In this document: positions 34,868 through 44,576 of the stretch, one piece after another | How the letters are laid out: every line of letters starts with the position of its first letter | Numbering within the stretch: position 1 is the stretch's first letter | Source of the DNA: Fabrea salina | Lineage: Eukaryota; Ciliophora; Heterotrichea; Heterotrichida; Fabreidae | Direction: 5' to 3' | Length of the DNA stretch: 64,000 nt | NCBI GenBank assembly: GCA_022984795.1 | Contig: JALIHJ010000019.1 | Location: 124,001-188,000 of the forward strand | Notes under the pieces: model-generated | Databases searched by the model: none | The model's input: only the letters and a program-made list of their open reading frames with translations | What the model was told of the DNA's origin: nothing | Made by a program: the position numbers and the translations under genes

Positions 34868-36997
34868 ATGGTAACAGATATGTAGAGTTTAAAAGAACCT
34901 AATTTTGTACCTGAAACAGTTATGGACTCAGAGGAAGGTGCCTGTGATGCTGTAAGCACAGAGGAAGTCCCCAAGTTGAAATATAAGCACGTTTGGCAGA
35001 GGGTGAAAGGAAGGATCCTCATGAACATTAGGTTCAAAAAGTTTATGAAAGAAATCAAGGTGTACGGTCCTGGACAAGGGTACTTTTCGGAGTACCCCCA
35101 AGCCACTACAGACTACGAAGGGTATTTTCAACGAAAAGCCAACTACTTGCTTGAAAACAACAATTCTAAAGAGTCCCAGAAACTCCCTAGGTTCATTTCC
35201 CACCCTTCTAAAGGAGTTAAGGCTTACTGGAACATATTCGTAGGGTTTTTGCTACTTTACACTGCCACAGTTACTCCCTTTATTCTTGCCTTTGTGGAAA
35301 CTTCTTACTGGGACAAGTGGTTTTGGAGTGACATGATCATAGACTTTTGCTTTTTGATAGACGTAGTATGGAACTTAAACACTGCTTATGCAAAAAACGA
35401 AGGGGTTCTGGTAACTAGCCGCTGGAAAATATTTCTGCACTACCTAAAAGGTTGGCTCATTTTAGACTTGTGCGCAAGCATTCCTTTAGGACTAGTTGAA
35501 GCCCTAGCTTTTGAAGACGAAGGCATAGGTGGCTACAACAGTTTAGTGAGACTCATCAAGCTGAGGAGTCTTCCCAAGCTGTTCCGACTTTCAAAAGTTG
35601 CAAAGTTGCTTAAGCACTACAAGTCCAACACTGTTTTGGAGCACCTGCAACTGATGCTAAGCATCAACCACGGAGCAATGAGACTGATTAGTACAGTTTC
35701 GGGGATTGTGATAAGTTTGCATGTGGTTTCGTGTTTTTGGTACTTGTCTGCAAAGCTCGAAGACTTTAGCCCTAGCACTTGGGTAGTTAGGAACGGCTAT
35801 ATAGACTCGGGCTTGTTTACTTCGTACCTGGCTTCTCTTTACTGGGCAATGACTACTCTGACTACTATAGGTTACGGAGACATTTCTCCTTACACTAACC
35901 TTGAAAAGATCCTAGCAATGCTTTGGATGATAGCAGGACTGTACTTTTTGTCTTTTACAATCAGTAGTTTGTCTTCTATGTTTAGTCAAATCGACACTAA
36001 GCAAACTATGATTGACACTAAGATGAGCCATATTGACGAATTCGCCAAAGAAGCCCTTATTGACAAGGAAACCAAACAGAAGATGCAAAGAGTAGTTAAA
36101 ATGAACGCAATGTACTCAGGGTTTTCAGTTGAAGACCGAGAGAACTTACTGGACGAAATGCCTAACACCCTTAGGTACTCAATAGCTACAAGCATGAACA
36201 AAAGCGTAATAGCTAACTTTACTTTTTTTGAAGGAAAGGACAAAATATTTGTTTCAACTATAGCTCCTTACCTGCAGCCTTATTTCGTTCCTCAGTACGA
36301 AACCATTTATAGCGAAGGCGAACCTGCCAACGAAATCTACTTTGTAATGCAAGGCAGAGTAAATTTTGTGTACGGAGAAGAGCAAACAATGTACAGACAC
36401 CTTGGGTTTCCGCACTACTTTGGAGACATCGAAGTAGTCAAAAAGGCCGAAAGGAAGCATAACGTTATAGCTGGTCTTACAAGTCAGTTCCTAGTACTTA
36501 ATAAAAAACTCGTCCAAATCATCGAAGAAAGGTTTCCATTAGTTTGGAAAGAAATGGAATACTTAGCTGAAGAAAGGTACAGAAAGATCAAAGCAGGCTT
36601 AATTGAAATGAAAGTTCTCAAAAGAGTTAACGAAGAAGGCAAACTCAGACAACTCAAAGCCCAAGAGTTCAAGAACTTAATTGACGCTGAAATCCAAAGC
36701 AACCTAGAAGACTCAATCACTAAACCTAACAAAAAACAAGAAGAAGACATCTTTTTTTTGTGTGAAAACATTCACCAACTCTCAGACGAAGTGCAACAAA
36801 ACTCTGACTCTATTAAGAAGATCGAAGAACTCCTTGAAGAACTACTTGAAAAACAAACAGACAAAAACAAGTTGAGTCCCAAGCTCTCTACCAGAAGGAA
36901 CTTGGACCAGACACTTCCTAGTCTTAACTTCAGGTCCAACCCAGGGTCTATTGCCAATTCTTTTTCGCCTTCTTCTGAGCGCTTAAGTGATACATAA
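34868..36997 (+). CDS. Cyclic-nucleotide-binding-domain potassium channel (EAG/HCN-like)
   Basis: A 704-residue channel after removing the 15-nt intron GTAACAGATATGTAG at 34871-34885, which begins directly after the start ATG. Six membrane segments start near residue 115 (GFLLLYTATVTPFILAFVE). S4 carries spaced Arg/Lys (LVRLIKLRSLPKLFRLSKVA). The pore has TTIGYGDISPYT, a K+-selective filter, near residue 329. A C-linker and CNBD follow (YSEGEPANEIYFVMQGRVNF), then a coiled coil. Such channels set membrane potential and ciliary or contractile excitability. Whether cyclic nucleotides bind is uncertain because the PBC arginine motif is not obvious. Confidence 0.92.
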
Positions 36998-37003
36998 ACT
37001 AAA

Positions 37004-37366
37004 ATGGAAGAGGACAATGTTTTAGATAAACTTAGAGGAGAAGGTCTTTCGAAGTTAGTGGAAGCTTACTTCAAAAGGATGTTAGAAGACCCCCGAGTCA
37101 AAAACAGATACCTAAACAAAGACCTTGAAGACCTTAAAACTAAGTACGAAAACTACCTTGAAAACTTGCTTTCGAAAGGAACAGAAGAATACAGCGGAAG
37201 GTCAATGCAAGAAGCCCACAGCGGATTAGGACTTACCCAGCACGAAATGGACGTTGCTATTACTCATTGGGAAGACGCAGCTTTGGAATGCGGTCTCACA
37301 GCTTCCACTACTCAAATCATCACTACCTACTTAACTTCAGTTCGCAGTGAAATCGAGGGTAAGTAA
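37004..37366 (+). CDS. Truncated hemoglobin
   Basis: A 120-residue globin of the truncated 2-on-2 type. KLVEAYFKRMLEDPRV is the opening helix, and YSGRSMQEAHSGLGLTQHEMD contains the proximal heme-binding His72. Ciliates are known to carry such globins, which bind O2 or NO. The start lies 6 nt after the stop of the channel gene. Near the end, a 15-mer starting GTAAGTAACT (37359-37373) could be read as an intron giving a C-terminus EIEV and a stop at 37376-37378. It lacks the A at position 10 and ends AAG, so the unspliced end is preferred. Confidence 0.85.
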   Translation: MEEDNVLDKLRGEGLSKLVEAYFKRMLEDPRVKNRYLNKDLEDLKTKYENYLENLLSKGTEEYSGRSMQEAHSGLGLTQHEMDVAITHWEDAALECGLTASTTQIITTYLTSVRSEIEGK

Positions 37367-37399
37367 CTATAAGTTTAGTTTAGTTTGAGTAACTTTAAT

Positions 37400-38824
37400 T
37401 TAAGTGTGAGGAGTTAAATCAAAAGAGTAGTCTCCGAAGCTAAGAATCCTTGGTCTGTCTAAAGGTATTCCATTCAGAACTGCTTCTGGCTCTCTAGAGT
37501 AAATGGGAAAAGGCTCAGAAGGTTCACCACTTGTAAACTGCTCAAGACTCTTCAGTAGGAAAAATGTTCCATTGCTGGACCCTGCATCTTTCAGTTCCCA
37601 AGTGCTGCTTTCTGGGAGGTAGTTTATGTAAGCATGGAGCCTACTGACTCCTGTGCCGTTCTTTGTAATGAACAAGTCTGGGGCGTGTCCACCTCCTCCA
37701 CAACCTACTTTGAAGCTTTGTTGTTCAGAAGGCTTGAATTTTTTTACTTGGTCTTTATGGGGCTCGCTCAAGAACCTTAGGTATATTGAGTTGTCTTCTT
37801 CAGAGTCTATTTTTTGGACTTCAACTACCATGCACGTAGAAAACATAACAAGCATTCCTGCTTGGAGTTTTAAAGAGTCTTCAGGCAGCAACTTGATTCC
37901 TACTTTGCCCCTTTCTGAAGTGTCTTGAATCAAAACTGATTCCTTCCTCAGGTACATGATTGCGTGCAGGTAAGAGTTTATGTCGTCCTTTGGCGGCAAA
38001 GGAATGTCTACAAGGTCTTCTTCATCGTCCACTCTTCCGAAAACCACTACTCCGTCAGAGCAATACCTTTTGCTGCCAGGAAGTCCTGAAGGATCAATCT
38101 CAAACTTTTGGTCAAGCTGAATGAATCCATTGTCCCGAAAATCAGGGTAAATACTTTTAACTGTGACTGACAACTCAAAACTGATTCCTGGTAGTTCAGG
38201 ATGGCAGTACTCAGATATTGTTTTGAGTCTTAAGTAATCGTTGAACCTTCCATAAACTTTTTCAAATACCTTTTGGGTACTTTCGACTGGGAAACTGGAG
38301 TCTTGCTCTGAGCCTAGTAACTTCTTAAAAAGCCCTTCAATAGCTTCTACTTTTCCAAGGCTTATTTCTGCAAAGCGTCTACTAATAACCTCCTTGAACT
38401 TTTCAAAGTTTAGTTCTGGTGGAAACTCTTTTTTGAAACTTTTGTGAGCTAACTTTGGCAAGGCTTTGTCAATGGCTAAGTAAGTTCCTAGTTTCCTTAG
38501 TTTTTGCTTTGACTTTTCGTAGTCTATTGGCAGCACAGAAGCTACCAGACCGGCCTCTAGGCCTTTCAGCCTTTCTTCAATTTCAATTCTGCTTTTTTCG
38601 TCTCTAATCACTTGAATGAGTTCTTGAGATGCGTCAATCAACTGGTTGAGGTTCCTTTGTTGGTTGCCTTGGGTTACAAATTTCAGTCTTTTCATTTCGT
38701 TTAAGAAACACTTAAATCTCCGCTTTAAGTCTTGGGAACTAAGTGCTTCTTGGATTTCTTCTAGGTGTGACTGCAATACTTGCTCTGGAGTCATGCTTTG
38801 GGCTTGGTCTTTCGATTCTTCCAT
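37400..38824 (-). CDS. FHA-domain protein, 474 aa
   Basis: The C-terminal third contains a forkhead-associated domain: VGCGGGGHAPDLFI, then GVSRLHAYINYLPES and WELKDAGSSNGTFFLLKS, with the Ser-Arg-x-His and Asn-Gly residues that read phosphothreonine. The N-terminal 200 residues are helical and charged (EEIQEALSSQDLKRRFKCFL) with no known domain. Residues about 215-350 may be a beta-rich domain. FHA proteins act in phospho-dependent assembly, but which kinase they follow is unknown. Confidence 0.85.
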   Translation of the reverse strand: MEESKDQAQSMTPEQVLQSHLEEIQEALSSQDLKRRFKCFLNEMKRLKFVTQGNQQRNLNQLIDASQELIQVIRDEKSRIEIEERLKGLEAGLVASVLPIDYEKSKQKLRKLGTYLAIDKALPKLAHKSFKKEFPPELNFEKFKEVISRRFAEISLGKVEAIEGLFKKLLGSEQDSSFPVESTQKVFEKVYGRFNDYLRLKTISEYCHPELPGISFELSVTVKSIYPDFRDNGFIQLDQKFEIDPSGLPGSKRYCSDGVVVFGRVDDEEDLVDIPLPPKDDINSYLHAIMYLRKESVLIQDTSERGKVGIKLLPEDSLKLQAGMLVMFSTCMVVEVQKIDSEEDNSIYLRFLSEPHKDQVKKFKPSEQQSFKVGCGGGGHAPDLFITKNGTGVSRLHAYINYLPESSTWELKDAGSSNGTFFLLKSLEQFTSGEPSEPFPIYSREPEAVLNGIPLDRPRILSFGDYSFDLTPHT

Positions 38825-38860
38825 TAATTATATGGACCAATCAGTTTTAATTGTGTTATT

Positions 38861-40009
38861 CTAAAATAAACTAAACTTTAACAAAAGGTTTTCTACTGAG
38901 TCTGCTATGGCTGGAGCATTGCTTTGTTGGTACCCTCCTGAAAGAACCATAGCAATAGGAATTGACCTTTCTAAGCAGTGCTTAAACACCGCTTCGTCCC
39001 TTCTAACTATGCCGTTTTCTGTAAGGCTAAGCCCTCCTAGTGGGTCTCCTTCCATGCAATCAGTTCCTGCATTGTACACTACTAAGCTTGGTCTGAATCT
39101 TTCAATACACACTTCTAAAGCTTGGTTGAGCTTTTCTAAGTAGCTGTCGTCTGTGTCACTAGGTGCAATGTGTTCTGCGTACTTAATGGCTCTTCTTGCG
39201 TAGGTGTCTCCTGGGTAAATATAGTCATTGAAAAAGTCAATAATAAAAACTTCTTCATCGTCTATGAAGTCCCTTTCGTGGCCATTGCCTTGATGAGCGT
39301 CTAAGTCTATAATCATTACTTTGCTAACTCTGTTAGGGTACCACTTCCTCAGCCAGTAAATTGTCAGGGTGATATCTGCGTATATGCAAAATCCTCCTCC
39401 GTTTGTTGAGCAACAGTGGTGGTAACCTCCCGAAAGGTTAATGCCCCAGCCCCTTTCAACTGCAGCTACTCCTGCTAAAATGCTTCCGTAAGTAGCATAA
39501 AGCATTGGCTTAAGCACACGCATCCTCAATAAAGGTCCTGGGACGAAGCACAAAGGTACCTCCACAAAGCGAGTGACTTGCAAAGAATAGGACAACAATG
39601 CTAAGTACCAAAAGGGGTGCACAGGCTTGAGGTACTGTCTAGGACACTCTTTAGAACTAACGTGGTCCTGCCTAAATACTCCTTTAGACTTAAGTATTGA
39701 AAATATCCTTCCGTACTTTTCCGAGTCAAAGGGGTGGAGCTTCTCTAGCCCACAAAAAGTAATGTTGTAATTGGGGTGGTAAACTATTGGCAGCACCCTT
39801 TCAAAGTTGATTCTTGGAGGGTGTGCAGACTGAAAACTTGAGTAAAGGTGAATGAAGCCCTCTAATAAAAAGGGGTAAAACACAAAAACCAAAGCCCCTG
39901 CCAGTACCTAAGTAAGCCCTACCAAGAAAAAGGGGCTGTCTAGAGTGCACCCGTAAATGAAAATAGTTAAGCTTCCTAAGTAAAAACCCAAGTCTACCCA
40001 TGCGTACAT
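38861..40009 (-). CDS. HDAC11: HDAC11-type class IV histone deacetylase with N-terminal membrane segment
   Basis: Two exons with the 15-nt intron GTAGGGCTTACTTAG (39922-39908); 377 residues. The catalytic domain matches HDAC11 closely: YNITFCGLEKLHPFD, GGYHHCCSTNGGGFCIYAD (His192/193), IIDLDAHQGNGHERDF (zinc ligands Asp232, His234) and VVYNAGTDCMEGD (Asp312). HDAC11 removes long-chain acyl groups from lysines more efficiently than acetyl. Unusually, exon 1 and the start of exon 2 encode a hydrophobic region (FYLGSLTIFIYGC, VLAGALVFVFYPFLL) that looks like one or two membrane helices ahead of the deacetylase domain. Start ATG 40009. Confidence 0.92.
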
Positions 40010-40402
40010 TTTATTTATTTATTTAATTACTGGTATTGTTGTAAGCCGTCTAGGCCTCTGCTTCGTGTCTTGGGGGGTTTTGGGGTGGGTGTTGTTTTCT
40101 TTTCTCCTTCTTTTTCCCTTTGGGGGGGGGTGGGTGTTTTTTGGGGGGGGGGGGGGGGGGTTTTTCTGTTTTCTTTTTTTGTTTTGGGGGGGAGGGTTTT
40201 TTGGGTTTTTGTGTGTGTGTTTGTGTTTTTTTTTTTTTGTGTGTTTGTTTTTTTTTTTTGGTTGGGGGGGGGGGTTTTTTTTTTTTTAATTTGTCTGACT
40301 CTAGTGTTAGGTGGTAGATGAGTGATTCCCTTGGTTTGAAGAGTTTTCTTGCGATTTTCCTGAGTTTTTCCATGCGTACATTTTATTATTAGGAAATTAC
40401 TG
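39999..40402. repeat. Imperfect direct repeats flanking the G/T tract
   Basis: CCATGCGTACATTTTATT occurs at about 39999-40016 and again at about 40370-40387. After each, a matching AATTACTGGTA follows (near 40024 and 40394). The left copy forms the start codon region of the HDAC11 gene; the right copy follows the stop of the E2 gene. About 370 bp separates the copies. Confidence 0.8.
40010..40388. other. G/T-only low-complexity spacer
   Basis: No gene supported. From about 40070 to 40290 the plus strand is almost only G and T, with runs of up to 18 G and 13 T. A 107-codon frame on the minus strand (40373-40050) exists only because A/C runs encode Lys, Pro, Thr and Gln. The ends (40021-40065 and 40290-40385) have normal composition. 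No telomere-like repeat is present. The tract may be real simple sequence able to form G-quadruplexes, or an assembly artefact. Confidence 0.7.
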
Positions 40403-41648
40403 GTAAGTTTTCAAGCTCAACTTTTAGCTCGTCAATGGCTTCTTTAAATGCTTGCTTTACACCTTTGTTAGTAAATTCGTCTAAAGTCCACTGGTTGTGC
40501 GAAGATATGAGTCCGTCGTCAAAAGCTCCCGAGAAGTCTTCTAGGCACTCTTCTAGCCAGGTGTCTACAGTTTTAATGATTTCTTCTTTTTTCAAGGCAA
40601 AGTGCTTGTTAACGACCTCTTTGAATTGTTCAGGAGGGTTCTTGAGCGTCTCAGTCATGGCGAATTTAATGTTTCCGTATTTTACAATTGAGCAGTATAA
40701 TTGGTTTTCGGAAGAGTCTTCCTCGTAGCATTCGTAACCAGGCTCTTTTTGAATGACTCTTTTGTCCATCACAAGGGCTTGGATGGACAAAAGCACCTGC
40801 AACAAAGTACTGTAAGTAGGGTTCCACATTTCTTCAGGGTCTCCGTCCCAAGTGTTTATGATCGACAAGCACACAAACCCACTGTCGTAAAGGTTGGGGT
40901 TAAACCTCAGAACTCCCCCTCCAGTGGTCAGAATGTTCATGTTGGGAGGTTGGTTGGGGTAGTTCCCGTCTAAGTTTATGCTGAACAAGTAAAGTCCGTG
41001 CTCGTAAGGAGTTTCTGCAGGGCCTGATATTAAAGCGTATATTTCCCCTAGGTTTTTGCTGTTCATGCTCACGAAAACCGAGCCCTCAGCTTCACAAGGC
41101 AGTGAAGTTGACAAAGACTTGATTTCTTTGTTGATTCGGGTAAGTGCAGCCCCAGAAAGGCTAGCTTGAGTTTCTGTTTCGAACATGTTGAACGAGTAGC
41201 CAGAAAGTTCAGTTGAGTACTTGGAGTTCGAAGCTGGCGCTTGGGGGTCATCGGAAGTTGCAGGCTTTAAGTAAGGCAAAGGAGGGTCTTCGCACTGAGC
41301 AACTGGGCCATCTTGTACAAGACCAAGATCCTTTTTCTGGTCATTTATGTCCTCAGTGACATCTAAATCTGGAAACAGCATAAGTTGCTCCTCAGAAAGT
41401 TCTGCTAAGTCTTGAACCTGGCACTGCTGATGATTTTGGTTTTCTTGCAAGTAGAAGTCAGAATTGGAGGATGATTCATTAAGAACTGAATGTTGAGACT
41501 GTGCGTTTGAAGCCAAGTCTTCTTGAGACGAAGGTCTTGAGTCTTCTGAGTCCCCTGTGGAGTCACTTTTTGCTATTGGCGCAGAAGAAAACTTTTTCAG
41601 CTGGGGCAACTCGTGGTCTGTCGGATCGCTTCGGAATGGAACTTCCAT
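40389..41648 (-). CDS. BIRC6/UBE2O-like ubiquitin-conjugating enzyme
   Basis: A 419-residue protein. The first ~165 residues are polar and acidic (SSQEDLASNAQSQHS). The UBC domain follows from about 170: ALISGPAETPYEHGLYLFSI, YPNQPPNMNIL, GGGVLRFNPNLYDSGFVCLS with catalytic Cys260, and NTWDGDPEEMWNPTYSTLLQ. The wording matches the large-E2 class (BIRC6, UBE2O), which can combine E2 and E3 roles, but this protein is far smaller and has no BIR domain. The C-terminal 100 residues include a helical extension (KEEIIKTVDTWLEECLEDF). Confidence 0.88.
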   Translation of the reverse strand: MEVPFRSDPTDHELPQLKKFSSAPIAKSDSTGDSEDSRPSSQEDLASNAQSQHSVLNESSSNSDFYLQENQNHQQCQVQDLAELSEEQLMLFPDLDVTEDINDQKKDLGLVQDGPVAQCEDPPLPYLKPATSDDPQAPASNSKYSTELSGYSFNMFETETQASLSGAALTRINKEIKSLSTSLPCEAEGSVFVSMNSKNLGEIYALISGPAETPYEHGLYLFSINLDGNYPNQPPNMNILTTGGGVLRFNPNLYDSGFVCLSIINTWDGDPEEMWNPTYSTLLQVLLSIQALVMDKRVIQKEPGYECYEEDSSENQLYCSIVKYGNIKFAMTETLKNPPEQFKEVVNKHFALKKEEIIKTVDTWLEECLEDFSGAFDDGLISSHNQWTLDEFTNKGVKQAFKEAIDELKVELENLPVIS

Positions 41649-41672
41649 TTATAATGCTTTTGCTAAAGCTTA

Positions 41673-43583
41673 TTAAAAGATGCTGCAGATTTTAAACCTT
41701 TTTCCTTTTTTAACAGAAGCGCCTTGGGCTCTTAGGTACTCCTCTATGTCTTGGTGGTCATTTAGAATGGCTAGGTCGAGGGGAGAGTAGCCTTTTTTGT
41801 CAACAGGAGACAAAGCTGCTCCGAATTTAACCAGTTCTTTAACTGTTTCTAAGTGTCCGTTGTGGGAAGCTTGGTGCAGCGGAGTTCTGTAAAAAGAATC
41901 TCTAGAGTTAATTAAGCAGCCGTTTCCTATAAGGTAACTTACAAGACTTGAATGGCCCATTGAACAAGCTGCAAATAAAGGTGTCCAGCCAAACTTGTCA
42001 GTAATGTTTAAGTCGCAGCCTAAGCTGACTAGTCTGTGTATAAATTCTTCGTTGTTGGTTTCTGCTGCCAAAACAAGCAAAGGCTTACTGAAAAACGAAG
42101 ACCTTCTTGAGTAGGTAACCAGCACTTCCTCTAAAATGGCTTTTTCGTTTTCAAAAGCTTCGATTTCTTTAAGTCTTGCAATGAAGAAGTTTACGTTGTC
42201 GAATTTCTGTTTATGGAAGAAAAACTGAGCTGCAGAGTAGAGTTTTTGCGTAAGGTCTTCAATCTGGATTTCTTTTTCAAAGATAAGTTTTAGAATCTGA
42301 GGTGTGATCGGTTTTAGTAAAAAGATGTTTGTGTGGTTTTGACAAGTATCTAATATGAAGCCTTCACTCAGCAGAAACTCCAGTGCTTTTAGGTTTCCTT
42401 TTCTTAATGCTTCGCAGTAAGGACTGCAGTAGTTATGTTTGTTCCGGGACTTCTTGTGAAGCCCGTACTTAGTGAAGCTCTTTAAGATGCTCAATTTCCC
42501 TTTTTTAATAGCTTCGTGAAAAGCAGGAATCTCACTTGACCCTGACTCAAGCACAGGCCAAACGTCTGCTCCGTTCCGCAACAACAAGTCTGCAAGCTTT
42601 GGAAAGCCAAACCTGATAGCACTTATAAGGATAGTATGAGTACTGGTCTGGAAATGAAAAGACAAGTCAAGTCCAGCTCCAATTAACACTTTGTAAGCTT
42701 CCACAGTTAAGTCTTCATCTGTGAAATAAGCCAATAAGTTCATTTGGGGGTATGCAGTTATAGAGTTAACTATTGCTGTTTGGAACTGGTTGCAGTGCAC
42801 GTTTACGTCACCTCCCATCTTAATAAAGTCTTTTATATTGCAAAGGTCGTCTTGGGACTTAAGTTCATTTAATAGTTCCCCAATAGTAACTCCTACGACT
42901 TCTACTCCACATTGCATAAAGAACTCTAGAATCTTGTCGTTGAAGTTAGTTGCGAAAATCAACTCTAAACTTGTGTCTGACATGAAAGAATTGATTTCGT
43001 TAAGGTTAAAGTTTTGAGAGCTCTCCATGCTACAATAGGAAATGTCTAGTAACTTCAGGTGCCTGAAACCTGCAATGATCTTGTAAATATCGTCGTAGTT
43101 GGTTTTGGTGTTTCCAGAGTAAAGTTTTTCAAGTCTGGGGAAAACGCTTTTCATGGAGTCGTAGGATGGAAGGCTTTTACTGTTGGTAATTCTGAGTTCC
43201 TTCAACGCTAGGGTGTCTTTCTGAAGTTTGCTCGAGATCCAACTCCAGAGTTCGCCTAAGCACACTTCTGTGCTTGTGAGGTTAAGTTTCTCTAAGTAAG
43301 GCTGGCTAGCAACTACTCTAGCTACCACTGAGCTCTTTAAAAGGGTTCCCATCAAAGAGATTTCCCTGAGTTTGAAGTTGGAAGCCCTTAAAAACAAGTC
43401 CTCGTCCACCAAGTTCCTGGGGTACAAAGAAATCCTGCGAGTGCTTTCTAACTCGAAAAATAGCGGGTTGGTTTCAATAAGGTTCTTCCAAGTTTTGCAG
43501 ACAAAGGTAAGCATCAAAACCTCGTCAAAGCTGCCTACTTGTGCTAGGATCAGGTGGAGCACTGGCTTGGGTATAGTTTCCAT
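41673..43583 (-). CDS. F-box protein with leucine-rich and ankyrin repeats
   Basis: A 636-residue protein starting METIPKPVLHLILAQVGSFD, an F-box that would bind SKP1. Residues about 75-205 are LRR-like (LEKLNLTSTEV, LKLLDISYC). Ankyrin-type repeats run through the rest, clearest at the end: DKFGWTPLFAACSMGHSSLV, DSFYRTPLHQASHNGHLETV, DKKGYSPLDLAILNDHQDIE. F-box plus LRR or ankyrin repeats is the design of SCF ubiquitin-ligase substrate receptors; using both is unusual. The start is ATG 43583; upstream in-frame codons have no ATG. Confidence 0.85.
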   Translation of the reverse strand: METIPKPVLHLILAQVGSFDEVLMLTFVCKTWKNLIETNPLFFELESTRRISLYPRNLVDEDLFLRASNFKLREISLMGTLLKSSVVARVVASQPYLEKLNLTSTEVCLGELWSWISSKLQKDTLALKELRITNSKSLPSYDSMKSVFPRLEKLYSGNTKTNYDDIYKIIAGFRHLKLLDISYCSMESSQNFNLNEINSFMSDTSLELIFATNFNDKILEFFMQCGVEVVGVTIGELLNELKSQDDLCNIKDFIKMGGDVNVHCNQFQTAIVNSITAYPQMNLLAYFTDEDLTVEAYKVLIGAGLDLSFHFQTSTHTILISAIRFGFPKLADLLLRNGADVWPVLESGSSEIPAFHEAIKKGKLSILKSFTKYGLHKKSRNKHNYCSPYCEALRKGNLKALEFLLSEGFILDTCQNHTNIFLLKPITPQILKLIFEKEIQIEDLTQKLYSAAQFFFHKQKFDNVNFFIARLKEIEAFENEKAILEEVLVTYSRRSSFFSKPLLVLAAETNNEEFIHRLVSLGCDLNITDKFGWTPLFAACSMGHSSLVSYLIGNGCLINSRDSFYRTPLHQASHNGHLETVKELVKFGAALSPVDKKGYSPLDLAILNDHQDIEEYLRAQGASVKKGKRFKICSIF

Positions 43584-43621
43584 ATATATTAGTAATTCAG
43601 AAACTTTCAAACAATATTAAT

Positions 43622-44566
43622 ATGGGAAATGGTATAATAAGTTGTTGCGACACAGCATACAAATCCAAAGCAGGAGAGTTCTCGATAAGTTCGCCTAAGA
43701 CGCTAAAGACTCCTATAGAAACAGGAAACAACTCTGAAATGTTTCCATCCCTAGGGTCCCCACCGAGTTCCTTAAACATTCCAGACCTAGAAAATCGACT
43801 AGAACTTCTTCAAAGTCTAGGGTGCTCCAAAAACCTTACTTTGAAAGTCATCAACTCAGGGAACTTGCCTAAAGGAACCACCCTCAGCATAACTCCTAAA
43901 GGCATAGAAAAAGGTTTTAGGAACGCAAACGATGGGTACACTTTTTTTGGGTGCAAGAAAAAGCAAAAGGGACAGGTTGTCAACGACTACGTAATCCCAA
44001 TAAAGCAAAACGAATTAGGCGACCACCACAGAGGCAGACACTTCATGGTCTTTTACCAGATAGAAAAGGATTCTTACTGGATCAGAGACTTAAGCAAGGG
44101 CTTCGGAGTGTTTGTGAGACTTGACTACGCACTAGTAAGTTCCAAGTAGGTCCTTAAAGACAACATGCTGCTTAACATGGGGGAAAGCTTCATTGTAGTG
44201 AACTTAAACGCCCCTCAAGAATCCTGTCCGCCCCTTCTCACACTTAAGTTGTTCAGCGGAACTGTTTCGGGTGAGGTATTGTAAGGAATAAACAGACACT
44301 TCAACGCTAGCAACTTCATTAACGAATACATAAAGGTAGGCAGGAATTACTTTTGCAACGTGAAACTTGAAGACAAACTGCTGTCTAAGGTGCAGTGCAG
44401 CATATTTTTCAACCCTGTTTCAGGTTGGACTTTAGTGGACGGAGACGTTGAAAACCAAAAAAGCAGCACCAACTGCACTTGGCTTTACTTGAATGAAGAC
44501 TTTCAGATTTATAACGGTATGATTTTCAAATGCCACCAAACTCTGTTCCAAGCTACTGTTGTATAA
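43622..44566 (+). CDS. Putatively lipid-anchored FHA-domain protein, 3 exons
   Basis: ATG 43622 starts MGNGIISCCDT, a match to an N-myristoylation site with neighbouring palmitoylatable cysteines. Two 15-nt introns, GTAAGTTCCAAGTAG (44135-44149) and GTAAGGAATAAACAG (44281-44295), join the exons into 304 codons. The C-terminus holds an FHA domain: VGRNYFCNVKLEDKLLSKVQ, GWTLVDGDVENQKSSTNCTW (Asn-Cys where Asn-Gly is usual). The middle (YTFFGCKKKQKG to HFMVFYQIEKDSYWIRDLSK) looks like a second, divergent FHA domain. Likely membrane-attached phosphopeptide reader; kinase and partner unknown. Confidence 0.82.
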
Positions 44567-44576
44567 TATCTAATAA

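Noticed and set aside
37359-37373. 15-nt intron at the end of the truncated hemoglobin gene
   Set aside because: It starts GTAAGT but has T at position 10 and ends AAG, unlike all supported introns, and the unspliced frame ends cleanly with TAA.
40070-40290. G/T tract as an internal telomere or telomere addition site
   Set aside because: There is no regular repeat unit; G and T run lengths vary irregularly and genes continue on both sides.
40050-40373. 107-codon Lys/Pro-rich frame on the minus strand in the G/T tract
   Set aside because: The frame exists only because A/C homopolymer runs encode Lys, Pro, Thr and Gln without stops. It has no domain, and its start lies in the duplicated flank.
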